64,000 bases of DNA from NCBI GenBank assembly GCA_032622095.1, contig CP136063.1, forward strand, positions 185,855,956 through 185,919,955. The letters run 5' to 3'. Each line of letters opens with the position of its first letter. Position 1 is the stretch's first letter. The notes under the pieces are model-generated. The model made no database searches. It was given only the letters and a program-made list of their open reading frames with translations, and was not told the origin of the DNA. This document shows, piece by piece, positions 35,340 to 45,327 of the stretch. The stretch is from Siphonodentalium dalli. Its lineage: Eukaryota > Mollusca > Scaphopoda > Gadilida > Siphonodentaliidae. Position numbers and translations under genes: made by a program.

Positions 35340-35880
35340 TATAAAATATATTGGTTACATTAATGCACCGCCTCAGAATTCCGTTAAAACTAATCCTTCA
35401 AATTATTACAAACAAGACAGTCAAAGACTGTGGGGTCGCTCACCAGACTGCAAAGACTGGGACTCTGGAGACCACAATAGTCAGAACTTTTCATAATCAC
35501 TTTGAAAGAAGTAGATCTAAACACGATATGTGGCTAGAGAGGCTTCAGTAGTGTACAGTGGGTAATTTCAAGGTGAATATCTACCTTGAAATTACCCACT
35601 GTACACTACTGATCACCCCCCTCCTCCAGCTCAACAAGTCCCCTCCCGACCGGGCTCCAGACTCCCAAGTCTTGGGTTGGAATGTCACAACCGACATCTC
35701 AAACTTTCTCAATCGTTGGAAATTTCCAATCTCACAAGCACCTTTTATAAAACCATTTAGACATTGTTTGAAGCCCATTTATCCATGGACCCAAAACACC
35801 ATACATGTATGTCAGATTAATCAGTTAGGTAGTTCCAAGGAAGATGTTTTAATGAATTTGGTATTTCAATGATTTTTTAA
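35340..35880. other. Unrecognised sequence with a palindrome
   Basis: A plus-strand frame (35351-35551, 66 codons) ends at the palindrome of 35546-35611. I do not recognise it, and there is no splice evidence. The frame at 35558-35872 is equally unplaced. Confidence 0.3.
35546..35611. repeat. Perfect 29-bp inverted repeat with 8-base loop
   Basis: CAGTAGTGTACAGTGGGTAA... (35546-35574) pairs exactly with 35583-35611; the loop is GAATATCT. No target duplication is evident. Confidence 0.9.
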
Positions 35881-36876
35881 ACACAAAAGTGTTAACTCCC
35901 CATAGCCCCGTCATTTCTTAACAGGTTGACCTGATGTTAACAAATCTGAATATCAGTCACTAAAGGATCCTCCATACTATATGTAAGCTAAATAGTCCAA
36001 CCTCTCTTGAGAAGACAATTTAAGAATGACTATAGAGACATACAGATATCCCTGGTCCCACCCTATTTAACCTGGTGACCACATCTGAATAAATTTGAAT
36101 ACCAGACACCAAAGAACCCTTCATACTAAATATCAGTAAAATAGACCCGATGGTGGAAGCATGTTAAAATTTGTGGCTATTTCGGTCGAACAGTTTAACC
36201 CGAAGTAGGAAAATATGAACTGTTACTGGTTGAAAAATCAAATCTACAGCCTCATTGCCCCCACCCAGGCAGCTTAGAAATCAATAGGAATCTATATATT
36301 ATTATACCAGTATCAAACAGCATACATACAGGTAGGGTGGGTGGTTGAGAGTTAAATCTCTTATCTCTGCCCTTATTTGAACAAATGTGAATCCCCATCT
36401 ATGAGATCCATTCATCTAGAAATTTCAAATGGTAGATTTTAAGAGTTGAAGAAAACTGATTTTCCTCAAAAGTTTCCTAAAAATGACCTCACATGTACAA
36501 ATCTGAACCCCACTCACCAAAGGACCCTCCATACCAAAAGCTAAATAGGCCTGATGGTTTTGGAAGAATTACTATGGAGGGAAAGAGTTATGGCCTGGCT
36601 TCTCACCTATATGATCTGATGAACTCATTTGAACAAATCTGAATGCGAGTCAAAATATATAAACCCATTCGGTCTTTAATATGTATGTGGAGAACAAAAT
36701 TGATGGACGGATAGAGACATCCCAACAGAGGGATGGATGGGAGGACATCCTGACAGATAAATTCAATCCAATATACCCCCCCCCCCCCAGTTTTCTTTGC
36801 AAATCAGGGTATAATGAGTACAATTGGATAGGTGGTGGTTAAGAATATAATAGTGGAACAGCCAAGCCTGAATATA

Positions 36877-37283
36877 GTGTCTGACTTTTGCAGAATGAGG
36901 TCCCCAAATGGTGAATTTAATGACACAATCCTGCAAGGTGGGCTAGCATAACCAAATCCACCCTCTGGGGACCTCATTATGCTTAGGCCTCAACTGCTAT
37001 GGGAGACATAGGAACAGATTGAAGTTGTCCAGTTAATTGGTGATGTGCACCCATTGGGCACTTCAATTATCAATTTTATCTTCAGCAAATTAGGGGATAT
37101 AGAAACTGAACAGAAGGGAAAAAGTAAGTAGAAATGTCAATTTAAGACCCTGTATACTTCCCTGAAGACGAGGCCTAAGCAGAATGAGGTCCATGGAGTG
37201 TATTTGGTGTTGCTAGCCTACTGCAGAGTAGCATCACTAAATTCACCCTCTGGGGACCTCATTCTGCAAAAGTCAGACATACA
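36877..37283. mobile_element. Compact foldback inside element L
   Basis: TGTCTGACTTTTGCAGAATG at the left pairs with CATTCTGCAAAAGTCAGACA at the right. Inside, a second inverted pair (ACCTCATTATGCTTAGGCCT and AGGCCTAAGCAGAATGAGGT) makes four alternating copies of one GCAGAATGAGGTCC motif. A partial third copy of the outer arm is at 39852-39890. No open frame of note. Confidence 0.65.
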
Positions 37284-37493
37284 GCATTTTGTTTTGATAT
37301 GATGTTAATGATACACACCGAGCATGAATGTTTACACCTACCTGTCAGCCAGCTAGATAACATCTGAATTGATGACTGTGTTATTAACTCTTTCTGTCTG
37401 GGGCTAATACCATACTCTATGGATGTTACAATGGTGTCAGTTTTTCTAATTAATTTTTTCTTGACTGTAGTGGGTGCAGGGGCAGCGCTGATT

Positions 37494-37513
37494 GGGGGGG
37501 GGGGGGGGGGGGG
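37494..37513 (+). repeat. Run of 20 G
   Basis: Uninterrupted G tract near a GGGGCAGCG stretch; other long C or G runs lie at 11981, 18356, 21389, 22788 and 36777. A G-quadruplex is possible; length errors are likely. Confidence 0.85.
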
Positions 37514-38403
37514 TGGTAGTGGGGACAGGGGTGGAATGGGGTGTTTTGTGTCTAAAAAAAATCAAAAAAATCAGGGGTTAAAATGAAAAAAATATTTTTG
37601 TATTGTTCATTTTGAATTTTGAATTTTTTTTTTAATTGAGCAAGGATTTAAATTTAAAAATATTTTTTTTTTTTAAGTTATGTTCCTGACACGCCCCTAT
37701 TTGACACACTGACCCCATTTGAACCCCAGTCACACAAGGACCCACCATACAAAATATTAGCTAAATCGGCCTAATGATTCTGGAGAAGAAGTCGTTCTAA
37801 TAATTACTAGGGAGAATAGAGTTATGTCCCCGATTCTGCCCCTATTTGACCCAGTGACCCCATTTGAACAAATCTGACCCCCAGTCACCCAAGGACCTTC
37901 CATACCAAATATAAGCTAAATAGGCCTGATGGTTCTTGAAAAGAAGTTGTTTTAAGAATTACTATGGTGGGGAAAAGTTATGGCCCTAGCTTCGCAACTA
38001 TTTGACTCCAACCTTATTTTAACAAATCTGAGTCTGAGTCAACCAGGGAACATCCACACCAAATAGGAACCCATTTGGCCTTAGGATACTGGAGAAGAAG
38101 ACGATTCTTGACAAACGGACAGACGACGGACGAGGAGTGATGACTATAGCTCCACCGGAAACTTCGTCTCAGGTGAGCTAAAAACTACGGGTTATTACTT
38201 ACTGCAGGTTTTTCATTCACCAAACCAGAAAGCTGCTAAATGCGAATCAAAAATTGTGTTCCCTCCATAAAATCTTCAAGTGTGCATGACCCAGCCATTG
38301 TTCATACCTAAACATCGAACGCAGTCATAATAGTTACACACTGCAACTATAAGACATCCAGCGAATACACACCCCACGAAAACCCGAAATGTGTTGTCCT
38401 GCG

Positions 38404-38724
38404 AGATATCCCATCGCTATAGCTCAATTTGACACGGCCAGATTAGCCTTCCTACAATATTCTAAAACAATAAAGCTTCTCAAATCATCGGCATAGCCAG
38501 TAGAACTTTCACATTCCAACTACAGCTTTTACCGGACTCGGGGTCGCAGAACAACTTTAACGCGTCCCAAAATAACCGGAAAAAAACAATAATGATCTAT
38601 TTATAAAATCCCCATGGGACCAGATTTCTAAAATTTGTAGAACAGCATACACCGGTGGCGATAATTAACATCCATGACATATGATCAGACAAACACGGCC
38701 TGTAGCCTGTGCTAATGGATTGAA
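38404..38724 (+). repeat. Inverted repeat R, left arm
   Basis: About 320 bp whose reverse complement is at 40815-41135 with few differences. The inner 60 bp (38665-38724) are a piece of element K ('catgacatatgatcagacaaacacggcctgtagcc'), and that piece is present in both arms, so the inversion-duplication postdates K insertion there. Confidence 0.8.
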
Positions 38725-38927
38725 TTTTGAAATCAAAGATGGCCACATTTTTCAGCCGAATGACCCCAAAATCCACATGTCAACAGCCATGACAAATTTC
38801 ATAATGATCCGACCAAAGGTACGACCTATAGCCCATGCTAATGGAAATTGTTAAGACGTCTCCACACACGCACAACAGATACCAAGCCATGGCAATAGCT
38901 CAAACTTAACAAGTAAAGTTGAGCTAA
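38665..38927 (+). mobile_element. Element K fragment with 3' end
   Basis: It contains 'AAGATGGCCACATTTTTC', 'GACCAAAGGTACGACCTATAGCC', 'CACACACGCACAACAG' and the K terminal hairpin TAGCTCAAACTT (38896-38907) with AAGTTGAGCTA (38916-38926). Only about 1.5 units remain. Confidence 0.7.
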
Positions 38928-40240
38928 AAAGTCACAGAATCGATGCATCCCTTTTAAATCCCATTTAACGCATAACTTTGGATGCCATGTTGAATTGGGA
39001 ATTTCCCTTAAAGTGGATTTTGTAAATGTTGTTCTGCACATTTTGAGACCAAAACTGCTTCTTTACAAATTTATTCCGGGTCAAGCCACCGAACAACCAT
39101 ACTATTGTGCAAAACATCAAATTAGACAAATCTAATCGGAAAATATACTAACGTATTGATCAAATTTCATTTCTCTCATGGCCTTTAAAGGCACGGATGG
39201 CCTTGGTTGTAGGTTATAATTTAGTGACCCATTCAACTAAAAATATTGAGTGGCAAGGATCATCGAGCGTTAGAACGGTATGTTGTATGTTTTTGCTTAT
39301 TGCACTCTTTACGTACTGTACTGTAACATAACATGGCTTTTGTTTATGATTGGTATAAGACAAAATCTATTTATATTTAATATTCTTTCTGTTTACGCTG
39401 GTTTTAACAGATGTGACTATTTTAACACCAATACCCATCATGAGGGCCATCTGTATCTTTAAGAATTTCTCCAGGATCACATTAGCACTATTCATGGGTA
39501 GTACCCTTTGAAAATAGTCGCTGAATGAGAGAGACAACATTTCCTTTTTAATCATTGCTATTTTTCAGATGTTTCAACATAACTCTTTGACATATATCAA
39601 TGAAAAACAATTGAAATGAGTTATAAAGGATTACTCCGGTCTGGATTTATTGTTATCGATCGCCGATAATCCACTGAGCACGGTGCCAAAACCGATTTGT
39701 GATAGGCCGCCCATAATTGAGCCTTTCAAATTTGACACTGTGTCGCTAGTAGTCCCTCATGTGATGTCACATGAAGGAAGATTAATGATTCAGACTGCAT
39801 AATCCATGATGGAACATTAAATTGGCATAACCATGCCACTGCGTGGGATAGCAATCACTAAATTCACCCTCTGGGGACCTCATTCTGCAAATGATGGACA
39901 AACAATTTGCAGGTTTGAAGAGCACCCACCTCTGCGTCTTCACTTGCCTTGGTTATTGCATCATCTGCCGCAGCAACTAATTCAGCGAGGCATGACCAGA
40001 AAAGAATAACATCATAGATATTTTTAATGTTCCTGTCGGCAAGATGTTGGGGGTGATTACTAGTCACTGAATATGCACATACCGATTCTTCATATTGAAT
40101 AGTATTGGTTAAACGAGTAGGCTTAATGCTATGAAACTTATGTTCTGAGATTTTATTCTATTTCTGCTAATAGCTATCAAATTATCGGCTTCATCATATG
40201 GTCATGGTTATAATTTTTCTTTCAGGGTATGAGACGCGAT
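38928..40240. other. Unrecognised sequence
   Basis: No supported gene. 39852-39890 repeats the arm 'CACCCTCTGGGGACCTCATTCTGCAAA' found at 37240. The minus-strand frame at 39864-40067 overlaps that repeat and has no recognisable motif. Confidence 0.35.
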
Positions 40241-40245
40241 GGCTC

Positions 40246-40330
40246 CTTGTGATCCAGTTGTCGATAGATCACCGAAGTTAAGCAACACTGATCCCAGATT
40301 CTGCCTGAATGGATTTGAGGATTTCATGTG
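40246..40330 (+). pseudogene. 5S rRNA-like relic
   Basis: GATCACCGAAGTTAAGCAAC (40269-40288) is identical to the conserved 5S rRNA core that includes the internal promoter A box region. The downstream 'ACTGATCCCAGATTCTGCCTGAATGGATTTGAGG' follows the order of the normal GGGCCCGG-TTAGTACTTGGATGGGTGACC region, with many changes. The 5' third and 3' third are not recognisable, so it is a degraded 5S copy or the head of a 5S-derived SINE (SINE3 type), not a working gene. Confidence 0.6.
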
Positions 40331-40411
40331 TGCTTCGACAGACTGGGTGTAAATTGATTCATCAAGTATGACAGTGGTGTCCCACCTGTAATTCAATTTT
40401 AGCAGGTTTAG

Positions 40412-40609
40412 CCTCATTTCTCTTGGCAAGAAGCATGGTTCACAATTGTCTCTCAACAGTCAAGCATCAATGAGTACCAGAATAAACCTGATGTGCACGC
40501 ATATGCTGAACAGCTGAAGCATAGATTGCCTCTCAAGTTTGAGGATGGACGAATGAGAATGGTATTGGATGCAATATACCCCACCAATCCCTTCGATGGT
40601 GGGATATAA
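40412..40609 (+). CDS. Unrecognised 65-codon open frame, possible exon or relic
   Basis: An open frame from 40412 to the stop at 40607-40609, with no ATG required for most of its length. It has unusually protein-like composition for this window: charged helix-like stretches such as NKPDVHAYAEQLKHRLPLKF and GRMRMVLDAIYPTNPFDGG. A possible splice acceptor (TCTCTCAACAG) ends at 40459, which would start the exon at 40460. The frame stops just where a TAGGGATGGGAG terminal motif begins (40612). It follows the 5S-like relic by about 80 bp, so it might also belong to a retroposon. I do not recognise the protein. Confidence 0.3.
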   Translation, partial: PHFSWQEAWFTIVSQQSSINEYQNKPDVHAYAEQLKHRLPLKFEDGRMRMVLDAIYPTNPFDGGI

Positions 40610-40814
40610 TATAGGGATGGGAGGTACGGGTCTGGTCGCTATAAATAGGTGTCAATATTCCTGATACAACGTTCGCGATACAAATACTTATCTACTCTCG
40701 GGATCGGAGTAACATACGGGTATTCAATTTCAAGTTAAAATCTCCCTGTAAGCTGCTTATTTGGGTCCCTATAATTTTTTTTATTTCTTTCCAAAATGAC
40801 TGCTTTCCATATAT

Positions 40815-41135
40815 ATCCATTAGCACAGGCCGTGTTTGTCTGATCATATGTCATGGATGTTAATTATCGCCACCGGTGTATGCTGTTCTACAAATTTTAG
40901 AAATCTGTGGTCCCATGGGGATTTTATAAATAGATCATTATTGTTTTTTTCCGGTTATTTTGGGACGCGTTAAAGTTGTTCTGCGACCCCGAGTCCGGTA
41001 AAAGCTGTAGTTGGAATGTCCAAGTTAGTGAAAGTTCTTCTGGCTATGCCGATGATTTGAGAAGCTTTATTGTTTTAGAATATTGTAGGAAGGCTAATCT
41101 GGCCGTGTCAAATTGAGCTATAGCGATGGGATATC
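40815..41135 (-). repeat. Inverted repeat R, right arm
   Basis: Reverse-complement partner of 38404-38724. It begins with the K-derived 'tccattagcacaggccgtg' and ends 'gcgatgggatatctcgc'. The two arms differ at only a few positions by eye, for example CACATTCCAACTACAG against CTGTAGTTGGAATGTCC. Confidence 0.8.
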
Positions 41136-41211
41136 TCGCACTTCAATGTGATGTAAAACAATTATTAACCCTTCCATGACTGGAAAATTTTGCGAAAACC
41201 CTGTGCAAATA

Positions 41212-41356
41212 TATATTCTCTTATATATACGAGTCTCCCATTGGGAGCCTCGCATATATAAGCGAATACATTAGCCTAACAATATTGACCTTGACGGCCA
41301 GTGCATTCACTTATATATGCGAGGCTCGCGTACATGTATATAAGAGAATGCACTGG
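41212..41356. mobile_element. Foldback element E2: two hairpins back to back
   Basis: Hairpin 1 (41212-41272): TATTCTCTTATATATACGAG with CTCGCATATATAAGCGAATA. Hairpin 2 (41298-41356): CCAGTGCATTCACTTATATA with TATATAAGAGAATGCACTGG. They are separated by GCCTAACAATATTGACCTTGACGG. The same CTCTTATATATGCGAG half-sites and GCCTAAC tag occur in E1 (5087-5575), which has an AT-rich array in the middle instead. Confidence 0.7.
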
Positions 41357-41392
41357 CACAGGATCTGTAATGCTGCCATCATGAAAGGGTTA

Positions 41393-42165
41393 AAGACATA
41401 TTAAGGACTTGTTCATTTGTGCAAAATTGATAAGTTAGCACTCAGGTGCTATGCTAACCTGGGAACTTTAACATTCAACGACCATACCACTCCACAGAAA
41501 ACATCGCTTGAACTGTGCTCAAATGTAAATATTTACACCTAGATTTGGGATGCAACTATCTGCGATAAACAGAATTTTTTTTGCCATAGAGAGTCATTGC
41601 ATTTAATTAATTAATATATAACAAGAGCATCGCAAGGCATGGCAAAATACGCCAGTGGTAATTTCAACTAAGGGCCATTATGAGTAATCCATATGCCAAA
41701 TTTTAAAACAGACCAAAACTCCAGCAAAAAAAATTATCGGGCGGAACCCAAATTCGAACATGACCTTTATTTTGAGCAAGTAAACTCACATACCAAATTC
41801 CATTCCATTCAGTTCAGAATTACTAGTTATCGGGAAACGAAAAAAAGCGAACAATTGATTACAAATTCCAACAAAAAGGGCCATAACTCTAGTGAAAATT
41901 GGCAGGCGGAACCCGAACCCGACCTGTATTTTGTGCTAGTCAACACACATACCAATTTTCATTCCATTCAGTTCAGACTTACTAAAGTTAATTAAGTTAT
42001 CATCCGGAAACGAAAAAAAGTGAACGGACAGGACAGACACTGACGAACCAATAACATAATAAGTTCCGTTTGGCGTATAAAAATTACGGTGTGTGTTGTC
42101 AATTAGGATTAATATTGTAAAAAAAAAAAACACTTTGAGCAAGATTATTCTCAATTTCTATTTGA
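41393..42165 (+). mobile_element. hAT-1-related fragment, interrupted
   Basis: From 'ttaaagacatattaaggacttgttc' to 'gagcaagattattctc' it is colinear with 14040-14385 inside hAT-1, except for the inserted array element at 41620-42083. Neither hAT end is present. Confidence 0.65.
41620..42083 (+). mobile_element. Array element H3 inserted in the hAT fragment
   Basis: It starts AACAAGAGC and has ATACGCC (41647-41653) and its complement GGCGTAT (42072-42078). Two units carry 'GGGCGGAACCC', 'TCGAACATGACC' and 'ACATACCAA', followed by GAACGGACAGGACAGACA. The uninterrupted relative at 14300-14325 shows the insertion point. Its ends match those of H1 and H2. Confidence 0.65.
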
Positions 42166-42374
42166 TCACCCCACCAGAGTGTTTCACATCACCAGAGCTA
42201 ACACATCTTCCCTTGGGTCTTATTAGGGGTACACAAAGAATATGCTGGAAAATAACCCCATTATTCCACCCATGTACTATTTATTTTTGAGGAAATTCCC
42301 CCCTACCCCTCCCCATTTATTTGGATTCAAAGAGTAGATATCTCAGGTGAATATGCCGAAGCCCAGATAATGAA

Positions 42375-44543
42375 AGTGTCAATGACACTGCAGCTCAACT
42401 TAGGTAGGGGAATAATTTAATGGTCGACAGTAAATGGAGGAATAGGAAAAGTGCTAATTGAAATGTCTAAGTAAGACTAGATATTCATGTCAATATCAAC
42501 ATTCATAATGATCGGATCAGGGATGTGGTGATTATGGTGTGACAAAGGATTTATTGATGCAAAGAGTAAATTCTAAAATGGCCGAATTACCCCAAAATGA
42601 CTTGTTCCCATCTACAGCCTTTACAAATCTCATAATGATCTGATCAAAGGTATGACCTGTAGCCTGTGCCAATGGATTTAGTCATGCAAAGAGTAAAATC
42701 CAATATGGCTGCTGGCGGCCATGTTTTTCGGCTGAACGACCCCAAAATGACTCGTTTCCCATCTACATGTCATTGATAACATACATGACAAATTTCTTGA
42801 AGTTCCGACCAAAGCTACGACCTGTAGCCCGCACCAAAGGATTTATTCATGCAAAGAGTAAAATCCAATATGGCTGCTGGCGGACATATTTTTTAGCCAA
42901 ACGACCCCAACATGACTCGTTCCCATCTACATGTTAATATTAACATCCATGATAAATATCATGATGATCAGACAAACAGTACGACCTGTAGCCTGCGCCA
43001 AAGGATTTAGTCATGTAAAGAGTAAAATCCAAGATGGCTGCCAGCGGCCATGTTTTTTGACCGAACGACCCCAAAATGACTCGTTCCCATCTACATGTCA
43101 ATATTAACATCCATGACAAATTTCATAATTATCAGACGAACAGTACGACCTGTAGCCCGCGCCAATGGATTGAATTTTGAAATCCAAAATGGCCACCAGC
43201 GGCCATGTTTTTTGGCCGAATGACCCCAAAATGACTCGTTCCCATCTACATGTCAATGTCAACATTCATGACAAATTTCATAAAGATCAGACCAAAGGTA
43301 CGACCTGTAGCCCGCGCCAAAGGATTTAGTCATGCAAAGAGTAAAATCCAAGATGGCTGCTGGCGGCCATGTTTTTTGGCCGAACAACCCCAAAATCACT
43401 CGTTCCCATCTACATGTCATTGTTAACATACATGACAAATTTCTTGAAGTTCCGACCAAAGCTACGACCTGTAGCCCGCACCAAAGGATTTATTCATGCA
43501 AAGAGTAAAACCCAATATGGCTGCTGGCGGACATATTTTTTAGCCAAACGACCCCAACATGACTCGTTCCCATCTACATGTTAATATTAACATCCATGAT
43601 AAATATCATGATGATCAGACAAACAGTACGACCTGTAGCCTGCGCCAAAGGATTTAGTCATGTAAAGAGTAAAATCCAAGATGGCTGCCAGCGGCCATGT
43701 TTTTTGACCGAACGACCCCAAAATGACTCGTTCCCATCTACATGTCAATATTAACATCCATGACAAATTTCATAATTATCAGACGAACAGTACGACCTGT
43801 AGCCCGCGCCAATGGATTGAATTTTGAAATCCAAAATGGCCACCAGCGGCCATGTTTTTTGGCCGAATGACCCCAAAATGACTCGTTCCCATCTACATGT
43901 CAATGTCAACATTCATGACAAATTTCATAAAGATCAGACCAAAGGTACGACCTGTAGCCCGCGCCAAAGGATTTAGTCATGCAAAGAGTAAAATCCAAGA
44001 TGGCTGCTGCCAGGTGGCCATGTTTTTTGGCCGAACAACCCCAAAATCACTCGTTCCCATCTACATGTCATTGTTAACATCCATGACAAATTTCATGAAG
44101 TTCCGATCAAAACTACGACCTGTAGCCTTCGCCAAATGATTTAGTCATGCAAAGAGTAAAATCCAAGATGACTGCTGACGGCCATGTTTTTTGGCCTAAC
44201 GACCCCAAAATGACTCGTTCCCATCTACATGTCAATATTAACATCCATGACAAATTTCATGATGATCAAACGAACAGTACGACCTGTAGCCCGCGCCAAT
44301 GGATTGAATTTTGAAATCCAAGATGGCCACCAGCGGCCATGTTTTTTGGCCGAATGACCCCAAAATGGCTCGTTCCCATCTACATGTCAATGTCAACATT
44401 CATGCAAAATTTCATAAAGATCAGACCAAAGGTATGACCTGTAGCCCGCGCCAAAGGAAATTGTTGACGGACACACGCACAAACGGACGACGGACGCCAA
44501 GCCATGGCAATAGCTCACTTACAAAAGTAAGTTGAGCTAAAAA
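42375..44543 (+). mobile_element. Array element K3 with higher-order repeat
   Basis: The 5' palindrome AGTGTCAATGACACT (42375-42389) and CAGCTCAACTT lie opposite AAGTTGAGCTA at 44529-44539. About twelve units of 155-165 bp carry 'GACTCGTTCCCATCTACATG', 'TACGACCTGTAGCCCGCGCC' and 'AAATCCAAGATGGCTGCTGG'. ACGGACACACGCACAAACGGACGACGGACG precedes the terminal hairpin TAGCTCACTTAC-AAAA-GTAAGTTGAGCTA. There is no protein; frames repeat the unit. Confidence 0.85.
42751..44368 (+). repeat. About 650-bp higher-order repeat in K3
   Basis: CTCGT anchors fall at 42751, 42916, 43080, 43235, 43399, 43563, 43727, 43882, 44050, 44214 and 44369. The spacing is 165,164,155,164,164,164,155,168,164,155. The 155-bp unit recurs every fourth position, giving a 648-651-bp period. 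The segment from about 42785 to 43398 is nearly identical to 43433-44049. Confidence 0.9.
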
Positions 44544-45233
44544 TCATCTGTGCTTCTGCTTCAGAGCCTTGTTTGTTTCACTATGACGGGTAGGGACTGA
44601 TAGGGAAATATTTAACATTTTGTTTAAAATTCAGTTTAAATATTTTCTAAAACTTACATTGTAGTCAACTTTTTTCACTCAGTGTATTTTTGTGCAAGCT
44701 ATTTTAAAGCACTTATTGAATTTATAAATGGCATCCTCGGCTTGCATGGTTTCCCATATATGCTGTACAAAATCATATGGGACTTTTCCTGGGTTGCGAC
44801 GTTGGTCTTTATTCATGACGTCACAGTCCAACAGATAGCCATGCATGTTTACTAATGCGCCCAATTTTCCGTTTTGTTTTTATAACATCATTTAAATAGG
44901 ATAAAATGATGTCATGTTACAGGTACCATGAATCGCCATTTTTGTTTAAGAATTGTGGGAAATCGCCATTTTTTAGAGTTGTGGGTGACCTATAGTGAAA
45001 ATAGCATTAGGCAACACCAAGCCTCGATCACTTTGCCTAAAAAAATGTGACTCTAAACAATGTCAAAGAACTTGGCCATATCGCGATACAGCAATATTTT
45101 ATGCCGCGATGCGATACATGTATCACCGAGTCACATATCGCGATTCATCTGTTGTATCTCCCATCCCTAGACTATAATAATGAAACCAATGGGAGATTGG
45201 AAGAAATCCAAACTTCTGTACCTTGTGATTTGT
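44544..45233. other. Unrecognised sequence, 3' flank of RPS20
   Basis: No supported gene. At 45085-45169 there are TATCGCGAT-type motifs and a TAGGGATGGGAG end (minus strand) that matches 40612 in inverted orientation. Confidence 0.4.
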
Positions 45234-45239
45234 TTTATT
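45234..45239 (-). terminator. RPS20 poly(A) signal
   Basis: AATAAA on the minus strand, 32 bases past the RPS20 stop. Short 3' untranslated regions are usual for ribosomal protein genes. Confidence 0.7.
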
Positions 45240-45270
45240 GAGTTGTCAGTACAACATGGTCTCTCCAATT

Positions 45271-45327
45271 CTAAGCATCAGCAATGGTCACTTCTACTTC
45301 CACACCTGGCTCAATGCTAATAGATGT
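45271..45327 (-). CDS. RPS20: RPS20 exon 4 (C terminus)
   Basis: The acceptor is GTACAACAG; 18 codons [18 protein letters not shown] and TAG follow. This completes the conserved RPS20 C terminus in phase 0 with exon 3. Confidence 0.95.
   Translation of the reverse strand, partial: TSISIEPGVEVEVTIADA

Larger units (their letters stand above)
35881..38182 (+). mobile_element. Array element L, 3' end clear, 5' end uncertain
   Basis: Degenerate units carry 'ACAAATCTGAA...CCCAGTCACCAAAGGACCCTCCATACCAAAT', 'CTAAATAGGCCTGATGG' and 'GAGAAGAAG'. The 3' part has ACGGACAGACGACGGACGAGG, a hairpin TAGCTCCACC (38147-38156) and GGTGAGCTA (38172-38180), and an A-run. A foldback (36877-37283) and a 20-G run (37494-37513) interrupt it. 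Frames are all short. Confidence 0.6.

Noticed and set aside
40246-40330. Functional 5S rRNA gene
   Set aside because: Only the central core is intact; both flanking thirds are unrecognisable and no T-run terminator follows.
43259-44139. 70-80-codon frames in K3
   Set aside because: They repeat the 164-bp unit and appear in both strands; no independent coding signal.
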